From contig CAUZJO010000016.1 in NCBI GenBank assembly GCA_963580245.1, positions 1 through 42,156 on the forward strand: a DNA stretch of 42,156 nucleotides. The letters run 5' to 3'. The stretch is from CAUZJO01 sp963580245 (GTDB lineage Bacteria > Sumerlaeota > Sumerlaeia > MVZB01). Below the pieces are notes generated by a model. It was not told where the DNA came from and searched no databases. It saw nothing but the letters and a program-made list of their open reading frames with translations. Every line of letters starts with the position of its first letter. The first letter of the stretch is position 1. Below are positions 24,433 to 32,760 of this stretch, piece after piece. Both the position numbers and the translations under genes were made by a program.

Positions 24433-25794
24433 TCATTCATCGATCGCGGGCATATCTGACGCGCTCTGATCATGAGCGCCTTTAACTTTCTCTCGGCGCC
24501 CCGACTCGATCAACAGCCAACCGTACAGGCAAATCAGAGGCCAAAGGCGCAGCGACATCATCGGTATACCGACGCCCTCGCGCCACCACGGGGCCTGATG
24601 CAGCCAGGGGATCGTGAGTAGGATCGCGATCGCCAGGCCCGCCACCGTCGAGGTCGGACCGCGCGTGACCAACCCCTGGCCGAACAGCCACATCAGCGCC
24701 GGCAGCGCCTGAACGCAGTAATGGTCCCAGAGCAGGCTGGGCGCGAGCAGCATCAGGAGCGTACCTGCGAGGAATAGGGACACGTCGGCATCGGAGGCGC
24801 GGGGCGGGTCTCGGGGCGCGGGGCGAACGCGGTCCAGGCGCCGTCCGCGGGCCGCCAGCAAGCAGGCCGCGAATAGGCCGAGTGAAACCAGCCAGGTCAG
24901 GCCGTTCGCGAAGACCGGCCCGAGCGCCAACCACGGGCGGCTGTAGGGGTTCTCGGTCAGGAGGTGATGGAGCAGCGCGTTGGGCGACTGGTTGAACGGG
25001 TCGCGATAGAAATCGTTTCCCAGCGCTTCCCAAGTTGAGCGACCATAGCCCATCTCAGCGATCATCGAGAGCGCCTCGCGATGAACCGGCCAACCGAAAC
25101 AGACTAGCGAGAGCAGGATAAACGCGGCGCTGAATCCCAAACCCCACAACGCCGCTCTCCAGCGACCCATCAACGCCGCCAGAACGATCAACAGGGCCGG
25201 TGAGATTTTCCAGGCGAATCCCAGCGCCAGGATCAAGCCGAACGCCGGCTCGCGCCGCCTCCGTAGCGCCGCCGCCGCGAGTATCAACAACGCGGCCATC
25301 ACCACGTTCATCTGCCCCGCCGTCATCTGGCGATAGAACGGAAAGGCGGCCGTCACGAAGACCGCCCCGACGAGCCGTGCCAGGTCCGCTCGCCGCATGC
25401 GGAGCAACCCTGGTCCCCCCAACACCACCGCCCACGCCAGTCCCCAGTTCAGCCAGAACCAGACTTCCTGGGCCGTGTGGTAGCGCATCCAGGCCAAGGG
25501 CCGCATGAGGAGGCCGGTCGTCGGCAGGTAGACATAGGGGTTCATCGCAGCCCAGCGTTGGCTGGCCGCGACGCGGAACAGTTGATCCGGCTGATAGGGA
25601 CTGAGCCCATGATCGAGCAAGAAGGCTCCCGCCCACAGGTGCTTGAAGTCGTTCCCGTGAATCCCGCCCTGTCGCAGCATGGAGATGCCGAGGACCAGAG
25701 AGACGCCCATCAACACGACCACGATTCCCCGCCGAAAATAAGGTAAGCCGCGAGGGGTCGCCGGGGCGGAATGGGTGTTGGATTGTGAGGGCAT
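24433..25794 (-). CDS. GT87-like membrane glycosyltransferase (DUF2029)
   Basis: 453 residues with about ten membrane helices. Typical GT87 features are G-N-D-F-K-H-L-W-A-G in the first external loop, the Y-Q-P-D and N-P-Y-V-Y-L-P-T motifs, and A-G-Q-M-N in a later loop. The family includes mycobacterial polyprenyl-phosphomannose-dependent alpha-mannosyltransferases; here the sugar is unknown. It acts at the outer face of the inner membrane. It is divergent from the polyprenyl sugar-phosphate transferase, separated by a short spacer, which fits a role in surface-glycan assembly. Confidence 0.82.
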   Translation of the reverse strand: MPSQSNTHSAPATPRGLPYFRRGIVVVLMGVSLVLGISMLRQGGIHGNDFKHLWAGAFLLDHGLSPYQPDQLFRVAASQRWAAMNPYVYLPTTGLLMRPLAWMRYHTAQEVWFWLNWGLAWAVVLGGPGLLRMRRADLARLVGAVFVTAAFPFYRQMTAGQMNVVMAALLILAAAALRRRREPAFGLILALGFAWKISPALLIVLAALMGRWRAALWGLGFSAAFILLSLVCFGWPVHREALSMIAEMGYGRSTWEALGNDFYRDPFNQSPNALLHHLLTENPYSRPWLALGPVFANGLTWLVSLGLFAACLLAARGRRLDRVRPAPRDPPRASDADVSLFLAGTLLMLLAPSLLWDHYCVQALPALMWLFGQGLVTRGPTSTVAGLAIAILLTIPWLHQAPWWREGVGIPMMSLRLWPLICLYGWLLIESGRREKVKGAHDQSASDMPAIDE

Positions 25795-25956
25795 TAACGT
25801 TTATCGGGTGACCGCGATCCCAAAGACCGGCCCGTGACTCGCTTTCATGAGTTGTCAATGGTGAACTTTTCACCTATAAATTGTCAAAGTAAGCCGAGAG
25901 GCCTCACCTCGGACCATCTGGCCGCCGCTGAACCTTCATCCCGGTCGAAACCTCCC

Positions 25957-27366
25957 ATGAGTCGCAAACGCCTGCCCGTTTGGAGAACCTTGCTCATCAT
26001 GGCCGCCGACGTGGCCGCGATCACATGCGCCCTGTTCCTGTCATATTGGGTGCGTTTCCAGTCGGGCTGGATCGAAGTCAAGCTCGGTTACCTCTCCGGC
26101 GATTACCTGCGGATTCTGCCCTTCGCGCTCCTGATCTGGTTCCTGGCGCTACGTTTCGAGAACCTCTATCGCCGCCGGATGCGGGTGTTCGATTTCAACG
26201 TCGTGCGCCGCATCGTGACCGGTTCGTGCCTTGCGCTGCTGATCCTGATCGCGATCAATTTCTACGGGAAGTTCGGCGAATACTCACGCCTGACGTCGGT
26301 CATCCTGTTGGTCATGGTGATCCTGGCTTTGGTCTTCAACCGGATCATCCTCAATAGAATCCTCCAATTGTTGTTGCTCAAGCGTGGGATCGGCCAGTCG
26401 CGGACCGTCGTGATCGGCTCGGGCCGCATCGCCGCCGCGATCTGCCGCGGCCTGCTGCGCCAGCCCGAACGCGGGATGATCCCCATCGGGATCGTCCACG
26501 GCCAACGCGGGCCCAAGGAACCGTTCACGGTTGAGGGGATTCCCACCTTGGGTCACGTGGAGCACCTGGAGGCCCTACTCAAAGAGCACCGGGCCGACGA
26601 AGTGATCCTGACCGAGCCCGAGCTCGATCGTGAACACCTGCCGGGGCTGCTGGTCCAGTGCGAGCGGGCCTCGGCCGAGTTTCGCATCGTCCCCGAGACG
26701 ACCGAGCTGCTGTTCTCGGGGATGACGGTCGAGACGCTCGACGGCATCCCCCTGCTGGGGATTCGCGAGACGCCGCTTCAGGGCTGGAACGCCGCGCTCA
26801 AGCGCTTGATCGATTTCTGCGCCGCGCTGATGGGCCTGCTGCTCTTCGGCATTCCGGTGTTGGTGTTCGCGGCATTGATCCGCCGCCAGGACCGCCACCC
26901 CGCGCTCTTTCGCCAGGAGCGCATGGGCATCGATGGGCGGATCTTCAAGCTGCTCAAGCTGCGCACCATGCGACCCGACGCCGAGAAGGAAACGGGCCCC
27001 ATCTTCGCCACCGAAGAGGACCAGCGCTGCACGCAGCTTGGCCGTATTCTGCGTCACACGCACGTCGATGAGATTCCCCAGTTGATCAACGTGCTGCGCG
27101 GCGAGATGAGCCTGGTCGGCCCCCGTCCCGAACGCCCCTACTTCGTCGAGCAGTTTCTCAACGACGTCCCGCGCTACATGGCCCGCCACAAGGTCAAGAG
27201 CGGCATCACCGGCTGGGCCCAGATCAACGGCCTGTGCGGGCGTCACGGCTCGATCTCCGAACGGCTCAAATACGACCTCTATTACATCGAAAACTGGTCG
27301 CTATGGCTCGACTTCAAGATCCTGATGCGGACCATCGTGGGGCGAGTCAAACCGGGGGCGGTCTAA
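25957..27366 (+). CDS. Polyprenyl glycosylphosphotransferase (WcaJ/WbaP-like initiating enzyme)
   Basis: 469 residues from ATG 25957; the frame is open to 25834, so up to 41 more residues are possible, but the upstream segment looks non-coding. Four or five membrane helices start the protein, then a CoA-binding-like domain (T-V-V-I-G-S-G-R-I-A), another helix and the bacterial sugar transferase domain: F-K-L-L-K-L-R-T-M, D-E-I-P-Q-L-I-N-V-L-R-G-E-M-S-L-V-G-P-R-P-E-R-P and K-S-G-I-T-G-W-A-Q-I-N-G. It transfers a sugar phosphate from a UDP-sugar to undecaprenyl phosphate, the first step of many polysaccharides. A miniature element is inserted 19 bases after the stop. Confidence 0.94.
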   Translation: MSRKRLPVWRTLLIMAADVAAITCALFLSYWVRFQSGWIEVKLGYLSGDYLRILPFALLIWFLALRFENLYRRRMRVFDFNVVRRIVTGSCLALLILIAINFYGKFGEYSRLTSVILLVMVILALVFNRIILNRILQLLLLKRGIGQSRTVVIGSGRIAAAICRGLLRQPERGMIPIGIVHGQRGPKEPFTVEGIPTLGHVEHLEALLKEHRADEVILTEPELDREHLPGLLVQCERASAEFRIVPETTELLFSGMTVETLDGIPLLGIRETPLQGWNAALKRLIDFCAALMGLLLFGIPVLVFAALIRRQDRHPALFRQERMGIDGRIFKLLKLRTMRPDAEKETGPIFATEEDQRCTQLGRILRHTHVDEIPQLINVLRGEMSLVGPRPERPYFVEQFLNDVPRYMARHKVKSGITGWAQINGLCGRHGSISERLKYDLYYIENWSLWLDFKILMRTIVGRVKPGAV

Positions 27367-27385
27367 GCATAACCCGGCCTTACCG

Positions 27386-27550
27386 CAATACTGCTCACTT
27401 AAGGGAACCTCTAGAAATTCGGTTTGCAGTCGTCCCTACGGGACTCCAATTCGTTATCGGTTTGATTTCCCGCCACTTGCGTGGCGGGCTGAAAGCAATC
27501 GTCCCTGCCGGGACTGAATTCTTAGAGGTGCCTTTCAGTGAGCAGTGTTG
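27386..27550. mobile_element. 165-bp miniature inverted-repeat element, copy B, with 10-bp target duplication
   Basis: The perfect direct repeat GGCCTTACCG at 27376-27385 and 27551-27560 flanks the element. Its ends are imperfect inverted repeats of about 35 bases, starting CAATACTGCTCACT on the left and CAACACTGCTCACT on the complementary right. The interior carries the same three hairpins as copy A at 1041-1170 in opposite orientation. It has no gene. This matches a non-autonomous element moved by a transposase in trans. Confidence 0.88.
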
Positions 27551-27579
27551 GGCCTTACCGAGGGGCATGACCGTCGTGA

Positions 27580-29085
27580 TTACCTCTGCTTGCCACCCGT
27601 CCCATGACCGGTAATGCCTTCGGCGTGGTCGGATCGCGGACGCACGCCCTCGGACCCCGCCAGCAAACCCAGCAGGACCCAGAACGTCATCGCGCGGACC
27701 GGCACGTGCAGCGGGAAGCTGACCCACATATTCAGCCCGAGCGTGAGCAACCCCACCCAGATGGCCAGCTGATAGGCCGTCGGCCCGCCCCCCGATCTGA
27801 GTCCCTTCCACGGCCGGCACAGGGCATGGGTCAGCATCATGAAAAGCCCCAGCAGCGGCAACAGGCCATACTCGGCCCACCACTGAAGCGGGTCGCAGTG
27901 CGCCTCGTTGACGTAATTATTGGTGAGGACCTCCGCCAGCGACCAGTAGCCGACCCCTTGCTCCTGCTCGGCGAGCCGGGCCTGCATCTCGCCATACGCG
28001 GCCCCATAGAGCCCCGGCCCCGCTCCCAAAAGCGGATCACGCACGATCATTTGACTGGTGATCGCCAACAGCCCGAGGCGATGGCGCATCGAAGCCGAGT
28101 GGACGTTGGCGATCTGGGCCAGCCGACTGGGCAACGCGTCGCCGCGATCGCTCGGGTCGCGCGCCAGCCACACGGCGACCAGCACCGCCCCAACCACGGC
28201 GATCGCCGCGAGGAGCAGCCCCAGGGGAGAGGAGCGGTTGGCCGGCCGGCCGGCCCGTTCGGGGGTTTGGGTCTTTCGTCGCGCCGGCATCCAAACCAGC
28301 CCATAAATCAACAGCGCTCCCACCGCGGCCAGGATGGCCCCGCGACCCCCGCTCAGGAAAATCGCCGCCAGCGCCAGCAGGCCGACCAATCCGGGCGCCC
28401 AGCCGCGAAAACCGGCCTGCTCCCGGCGCGGGTCCTTGCCGCCGAGCGTCAGAACGAAGCCGGACGTCATCCCGACCGCCAGCCAGCTCGCGAGATACTC
28501 GGGGTTGCCGATCGTCCCCAACATCGCCCCCCGGCCGCCCTCGGGGTCGATACCGATGGGCAGGACCGTCCCCAGCACGCGGGGAAAGAAACACTGCATC
28601 AATGCGAGCCCCGCCTGCGCCCCCATCGAAGTCAGCAGACAACCCATGATCCAGGCCGCTTCGGACTGGCGGGGTCGATGCGCCGCGATGCAAACCGCCA
28701 GCAACACCAAGGCCGCCTCGCGCAAGCTGGTCAGCAGCCCTAGACCCATGACGGGGGAAAAGAGGGAAGAAAGCACCAGCCCGACCAGAATCAGGCCGGC
28801 CCCCAGGCTGAAGAAGGAGAACGAAAACGGAGCGGGCTGGTCCGCCGGGGATTTGTCGCGCGTCCGTTTGGCCTCGCGACCGATGAACAGCAAGCAGGCA
28901 AGGAACCCGGCCGTCGCGAAGGGCCATCTCCAGACGTTCATCGAATCCCAAATCATGCCCGGGGGCCAGATCGCGTACGGAACCAGAGCCAGCCAAACCC
29001 CCAGCAATCGCATGGAGGGGCGTACACTCGCGGCATCGGCGGCCGGGACGCGCTTGGCGGCGCGGGGTTGGGGGCAGCGTTTCAT
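27580..29085 (-). CDS. O-antigen ligase/polymerase family protein (Wzy_C)
   Basis: 501 residues, with a possible later start at 29013. About eleven membrane helices surround a large external loop. Typical features are G-N-P-E-Y-L-A-S-W-L, S-G-G-R-G-A-I-L-A (the conserved arginine region of Wzy_C), and D-P-L-L-G-A-G-P-G-L-Y-G-A-A-Y before a loop with N-E-A-H-C-D-P-L-Q. Proteins of this family either ligate O-antigen to lipid A core or polymerise units; sequence alone does not separate these. Its stop lies 30 bases from the miniature element, and the sugar-phosphate transferase sits just beyond, so both likely serve one glycan. Confidence 0.88.
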   Translation of the reverse strand: MKRCPQPRAAKRVPAADAASVRPSMRLLGVWLALVPYAIWPPGMIWDSMNVWRWPFATAGFLACLLFIGREAKRTRDKSPADQPAPFSFSFFSLGAGLILVGLVLSSLFSPVMGLGLLTSLREAALVLLAVCIAAHRPRQSEAAWIMGCLLTSMGAQAGLALMQCFFPRVLGTVLPIGIDPEGGRGAMLGTIGNPEYLASWLAVGMTSGFVLTLGGKDPRREQAGFRGWAPGLVGLLALAAIFLSGGRGAILAAVGALLIYGLVWMPARRKTQTPERAGRPANRSSPLGLLLAAIAVVGAVLVAVWLARDPSDRGDALPSRLAQIANVHSASMRHRLGLLAITSQMIVRDPLLGAGPGLYGAAYGEMQARLAEQEQGVGYWSLAEVLTNNYVNEAHCDPLQWWAEYGLLPLLGLFMMLTHALCRPWKGLRSGGGPTAYQLAIWVGLLTLGLNMWVSFPLHVPVRAMTFWVLLGLLAGSEGVRPRSDHAEGITGHGTGGKQR

Positions 29086-29151
29086 CAGGCGCGTCGGTTA
29101 AGGCTAAGCCTATCGCGTTGCCCACCCTAGATGGAAGTCTGCTTCGAGGAT

Positions 29152-29505
29152 GAGGCAAGCATGCGGTGCATCTCATCGCGGGAGATGCATCCTTCCCGGC
29201 CAAGAGCACAAATCAAATCCGTCCTCATCCTCGACCCTGCAGGGGTCGAATGTGGTTAGCCGTGGGTGTCAACCCACGGTTCGCGGCCCCAAAATGGCCA
29301 CAACCCTGCAAGGGTTGAACCGTAACGTGACGCAGCCTGTTCGACCCCTCCAGGGTCGTGAGGTCTTGGGGCTCTCACGTCCAGGGGTTGTCACCCCTGG
29401 CTATTCAAATTGCTCCCCTTGAGGGAGCCAGAGAACCGACTTGCGCCACCACCTCGCGAGTGCATCTCACGGAGCCGGGAGATGCACCCGCAAGCATGCG
29501 CCGCT
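29152..29505. repeat. Hairpin-rich composite intergenic repeat
   Basis: The 520-base space between two genes holds a row of palindromes: CGACCCTGCAGGGGTCG (29232-29248), CCGTGGGTGTCAACCCACGG (29260-29279), CAACCCTGCAAGGGTTG (29301-29317), CGACCCCTCCAGGGTCG (29342-29358), CCAGGGGTTGTCACCCCTGG (29381-29400) and GCTCCCCTTGAGGGAGC (29412-29428). Both ends carry a GCATCTC/GAGATGC hairpin next to GCAAGCATGCG. No gene is supported. The order suggests one mobile or structural unit rather than chance terminators. Confidence 0.8.
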
Positions 29506-29608
29506 TCAATTCCCTTCCAACCCGTCCGCGTTGAGGAATCACGCCCCACCGTTCGGAGGGGCTTTTTCGATAGTGCATGGGGGTGAAAACCGATATAAGC
29601 TGGGAAGC

Positions 29609-30256
29609 ATGGGTCACGCCGCGAACACTCCTCGAAGGGTTGAACGCAGTCCTCGGTTATTGCGGCTGTCGCCGTTGCGACCCAGCCTCGCGGGTTATTG
29701 GGGCCTGACGGTGATTGTCGGGTGGGCGAGTTTTGCCGCCGCCGGCTGCTCGCGCAACAAGCGCGTGGTCGAATTGGATACGTATTTTTCTTACAATGTG
29801 GCCGAGGTTCCAGTCTGGTTTGAGGATCCGGAGATCGTCCGGGGCGTCGCAGAGAGCGAAGTGCTTGTTCGACGCGGGCGGCCCGATTACATCCGCTTTT
29901 GGTGGCGCCGCGACGGCGCCCTGATCACCAGTTCCGACCTGAGCGGCAAACACCATCGAGTCCCACAAGAGCTCACGCTCATCAATAAATCGTGGGTTTA
30001 CTTGGGAGAGGACGAGGAGGTCGTCTTCGTCAACGAGGGCAGGAGTTATAAGACCGAACCTCTGACCGAGACCCTCAAACTGGTCTGCGAATACGGCGAT
30101 CCGGGCGATAAATCACCGCCGATTTATCGAGATGGCGCACGCCGCGAAACCTGGTTGTGGTACGACCATGGTTTTCTGGTCGAGTTGCGCGACGGTAAAG
30201 TCGTGGACAAGAAGTATTTTCCGGCCTCGGGTGCAGGCACCTATCGCCTGAAATGA
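29609..30256 (+). CDS. Putative lipoprotein of unknown function
   Basis: 215 residues from the ATG at 29609, which follows GGGAAGC; earlier in-frame starts would run into repeat sequence. A basic N-terminus and a hydrophobic stretch end in the lipobox A-A-A-G-C, so the protein is probably lipid-anchored after cleavage before Cys. The mature part is soluble, rich in beta-type patterns and charged residues (W-V-Y-L-G-E-D-E-E-V-V-F), and ends with Y-F-P-A-S-G-A-G-T-Y. I recognise no domain. It precedes hpt by 28 bases and may be co-transcribed. Confidence 0.75.
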   Translation: MGHAANTPRRVERSPRLLRLSPLRPSLAGYWGLTVIVGWASFAAAGCSRNKRVVELDTYFSYNVAEVPVWFEDPEIVRGVAESEVLVRRGRPDYIRFWWRRDGALITSSDLSGKHHRVPQELTLINKSWVYLGEDEEVVFVNEGRSYKTEPLTETLKLVCEYGDPGDKSPPIYRDGARRETWLWYDHGFLVELRDGKVVDKKYFPASGAGTYRLK

Positions 30257-30284
30257 GCTCCACTTTCATGGGACGGTTTGCGCA

Positions 30285-30848
30285 TTGGTTTCTGAAACAC
30301 CCAACGTTCCCGGCATCGGGGATCTGGAACGGATCCTTATCAGCGAAGAGCGGCTGGCGCGGCGCGTGACCGAACTGGCCACGGAGATCTCGCGCGATTA
30401 CGCCGGGCGGGACCTTGTGCTGGTGAGCGTGCTCAAAGGGGGGATCGTCTTCCTGGCCGACCTGATCCGCCGTATGCGGATCCCGCATGAGATCGAGCTG
30501 GTGGGGGCCTCGAGCTATCATGGGGGCTCGACGCCCGCGCCGTCGGTGCGCATCACCAAGGACGTGGACCAAAACCTGGCCGGCAAGGACGTGTTGCTCA
30601 TTGAGGACATCTATGACAGCGGCAACACGTTGGGAGTCGTCCATGAGCTGCTTGAAATCCACCGGCCCACCAGCCTGGAGGTCTGCGCCCTGTTGCGCAA
30701 GAACAAGCCACGCCGGCGCAAGCTCGAAATCAAATACGTCGGCTTCGACATCGAGGACGCCTTCGTGGTCGGTTATGGGCTGGACTTCAAGGAACGTTAC
30801 CGCAATATTCCCTGTATCGGGGTCCTTCATCCCTCCTTGTATCAGTAA
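30285..30848 (+). CDS. hpt: Hypoxanthine phosphoribosyltransferase
   Basis: 187 residues. This cytoplasmic purine-salvage enzyme joins hypoxanthine or guanine to PRPP. The PRPP loop is L-L-I-E-D-I-Y-D-S-G-N-T-L (about 104-116); V-L-K-G-G near 49-53 and the S-S-Y-H-G-G flexible loop are also present, as is V-G-Y-G-L-D-F near the end, which belongs to the family's base-binding region. The start is a TTG at 30285 with GGACGG eight bases upstream; the ATG at 30268 is out of frame. The next gene starts two bases after its stop. Confidence 0.95.
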   Translation: MVSETPNVPGIGDLERILISEERLARRVTELATEISRDYAGRDLVLVSVLKGGIVFLADLIRRMRIPHEIELVGASSYHGGSTPAPSVRITKDVDQNLAGKDVLLIEDIYDSGNTLGVVHELLEIHRPTSLEVCALLRKNKPRRRKLEIKYVGFDIEDAFVVGYGLDFKERYRNIPCIGVLHPSLYQ

Positions 30849-30850
30849 GG

Positions 30851-31617
30851 ATGCTGCGCTACCTGGCCCATCACGCTGAAAGGCTGTTCGAGTCGACGGG
30901 GCAGACCTGTGGGCTGCTGGTCGGCGGGATTGTCAACGCGTCGGCACTGGTCTCCGGCTGGCGGCGGTTCTTCATCCAGCTCAACCGGGTGGGGGTGGAT
31001 TCGCTGCCGTTGGTGCTGATGATCGGCCTGTTTACGGGGATGGTGGTGGCCCTGCAGACGGGGATCGAACTCAAGAAGAGCTTCGGGGCCGAGGAGCAGG
31101 TCGGGCCGATCGTCGCGGTCTCGCTGGTGCACGAGCTGGGACCGGTCATCACGGCCTTCATCATCGCGGGCCGCGTGGGGTCGGTGATCGCGGTGGAGCT
31201 GGGGACGATGGCGGTCTCCGAGAAGATCTCCGCCCTGTGCGCTCGCTGGGCATCAACCCGGTGCGCTACCTGTTCGTCCCGCGACTGTTCGCAATGCTGA
31301 TCATGCAGCCCATCCTGACCGTGTTCAGCGTGCTGATCGGGATTGGGGGGGGCGGCGTGATCATCTCGACGTATCTTCAGTTCCCGGTCGAGATTTACTA
31401 CCTCCGGGTGTTCGAAGCCGTCGATTTCAAGGACATCGTCGATGGGTTCTCCAAGACGTTCGTCTTCGCGGCGCTGACCGCGTCGATCTCGACGCGCATC
31501 GGGATGGCGGCCCGCAAGGGGGCCGAAGGCGTGGGACGGGCCACGACCGGCGCCGTGGTCGCCTCGCTCTCGATGGTGCTTATCTTCGATTACCTGATGA
31601 CTCGGTTTTTGGCTTAG
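30851..31617 (+). pseudogene. MlaE-type ABC permease split by a two-base frameshift
   Basis: The first frame (30851 to about 31238) gives the N-terminal half of an MlaE/YrbE permease: an amphipathic start, V-A-L-Q-T-G, F-G-A-E-E-Q-V-G-P-I-V, R-E-type loops and V-E-L-G-T-M-A-V-S-E-K-I-S-A-L. The family then continues R-x-L-G-I-N-P-V-R-Y-L-x-V-P-R, which is found two bases out of frame from about 31239 to 31617. The sequence CTGTGCGC at the break looks like CTGCGC with a duplicated TG. Restored, it is ~255 residues, normal for a permease of the phospholipid-transport system. Either the gene is newly inactive or the read is wrong. No mlaF or mlaD follows. Confidence 0.85.
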
Positions 31618-31671
31618 GCGGTGAGTACCGGCCCGCTTGCCCGTGGTGGGTTGTTCGCCGCGTTCTTACGG

Positions 31672-31783
31672 GTCGGCTCTCGGCTCTCGCCCTCGTAATC
31701 GGTCTTTTTCTTGGGCCGCAATCGACTGGGGCCGCGATGATGAGGTCGATTACGAGGACGAGGGACGGGAGCCGAGAGCCGAG
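31672..31783. repeat. Large imperfect palindrome
   Basis: Left arm GGCTCTCGGCTCTCG followed by CCTCGTAATCG (about 31674-31701) pairs with CGATTACGAGG and GGGAGCCGAGAGCC (about 31747-31779) around a ~45-base loop. The right arm has extra GACGAGGGAC spacing. It follows the permease, may end its transcript, and looks like one more dispersed repeat family. Confidence 0.7.
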
Positions 31784-31847
31784 CCTGCTCCAGAACGGGG
31801 CTCCGCCGTCGAAGCGACGTTTGTTCCCAAAGCTGAATCACTCCCCC

Positions 31848-32441
31848 TCAGTGGGGAGGGTCCAGGTCGGTGGTGCGGAAGCTGATGAGAAACAGTATCC
31901 TCCAGCGAGTATAAAACTTGTGGCCGCTAACCGTTTCGGTCGAAGAGGGAGGTCTTGCATCGTCAGCGTGCTCGACGTTGAGAAACATGCGGTTGTGGCC
32001 CTTTTGCAAGGCGTACCCGAATAGGGCGAGTTCGGGCACCGTGACCGATCCGATACCCGGTATGACCAACGGAATCTCGGGGAATCCTATTAAGAAGCTC
32101 GTGTCATCGACCGCCGCATGGGCGACCGCGGGATAAATCAGCACCTCCGCCTCTTCCTCGCTGTCGGCGGGCATGCCTCCTAGCTCCACAAGGTGTTTAT
32201 TAAGAACGGCCAGCAAATACTTCCCATCCGTTGCCTCGAACAGATCCTGCTTCACAAAGTATTGTTTGCCATCGACATCGCTAAACGCGATCTGGGGAAT
32301 CGATGCCTCGGCCGCCTGTGACAGCAGGGCCTGCTCGACGGCCGTCCTCTCGGTGGTGGTGCTGCGTTGGGTTACGCATCCCACCGTTCCCATTGCCAGG
32401 GCCAGGCAAATGAGGGATTGTGAACGGGTTCTCGAAACCAT
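31848..32441 (-). CDS. Putative lipoprotein, DUF6655-like
   Basis: 197 residues from the ATG at 32441, which follows AAGGA nine bases upstream. The signal peptide ends in the lipobox T-V-G-C. The mature protein starts with T-T-E-R-T-A-V-E-Q-A-L-L-S-Q-A, then a G-K-Q-Y-F-V pattern and V-L-I-Y-P-A-V-A-H-A-A-V-D-D-T-S-F-L-I-G. These resemble short planctomycete lipoproteins that I associate with DUF6655; the match is from memory. It is probably an outer-membrane or periplasmic lipid-anchored protein. Function unknown. The region to 32760 shows no other gene. Confidence 0.7.
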   Translation of the reverse strand: MVSRTRSQSLICLALAMGTVGCVTQRSTTTERTAVEQALLSQAAEASIPQIAFSDVDGKQYFVKQDLFEATDGKYLLAVLNKHLVELGGMPADSEEEAEVLIYPAVAHAAVDDTSFLIGFPEIPLVIPGIGSVTVPELALFGYALQKGHNRMFLNVEHADDARPPSSTETVSGHKFYTRWRILFLISFRTTDLDPPH

Positions 32442-32760
32442 GGGCACGTCCTTTTTGACAATGAGGTGTATGAACTTACCGGCGGTCACGATACCGCGGG
32501 CACTTCGCGGCACCGGCATTGTAGATTAAGGCGGACATTCAAGATTGCAAGGTCGATGCACGAGACCGTGACGCGATCGCCGCGGACCAGTCCACGCAAT
32601 CTTGCCTGACCTATTGCGGCGTCCACCTCACAAGGCCCATGAAGCCGGTAAGTCGACACAACGGCGCGCTCGCGGGCGCCTGCGTGATGATGGAACCCTC
32701 CGAAGGAAGCGCGCCTCAAGGACTGATCGAATTAGGAGACATCGAGTCACCTAATTCGAG

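Noticed and set aside
29232..29428. CRISPR array
   Set aside because: The palindromes differ from each other, spacing is uneven and there are no identical repeats with unique spacers or cas genes.
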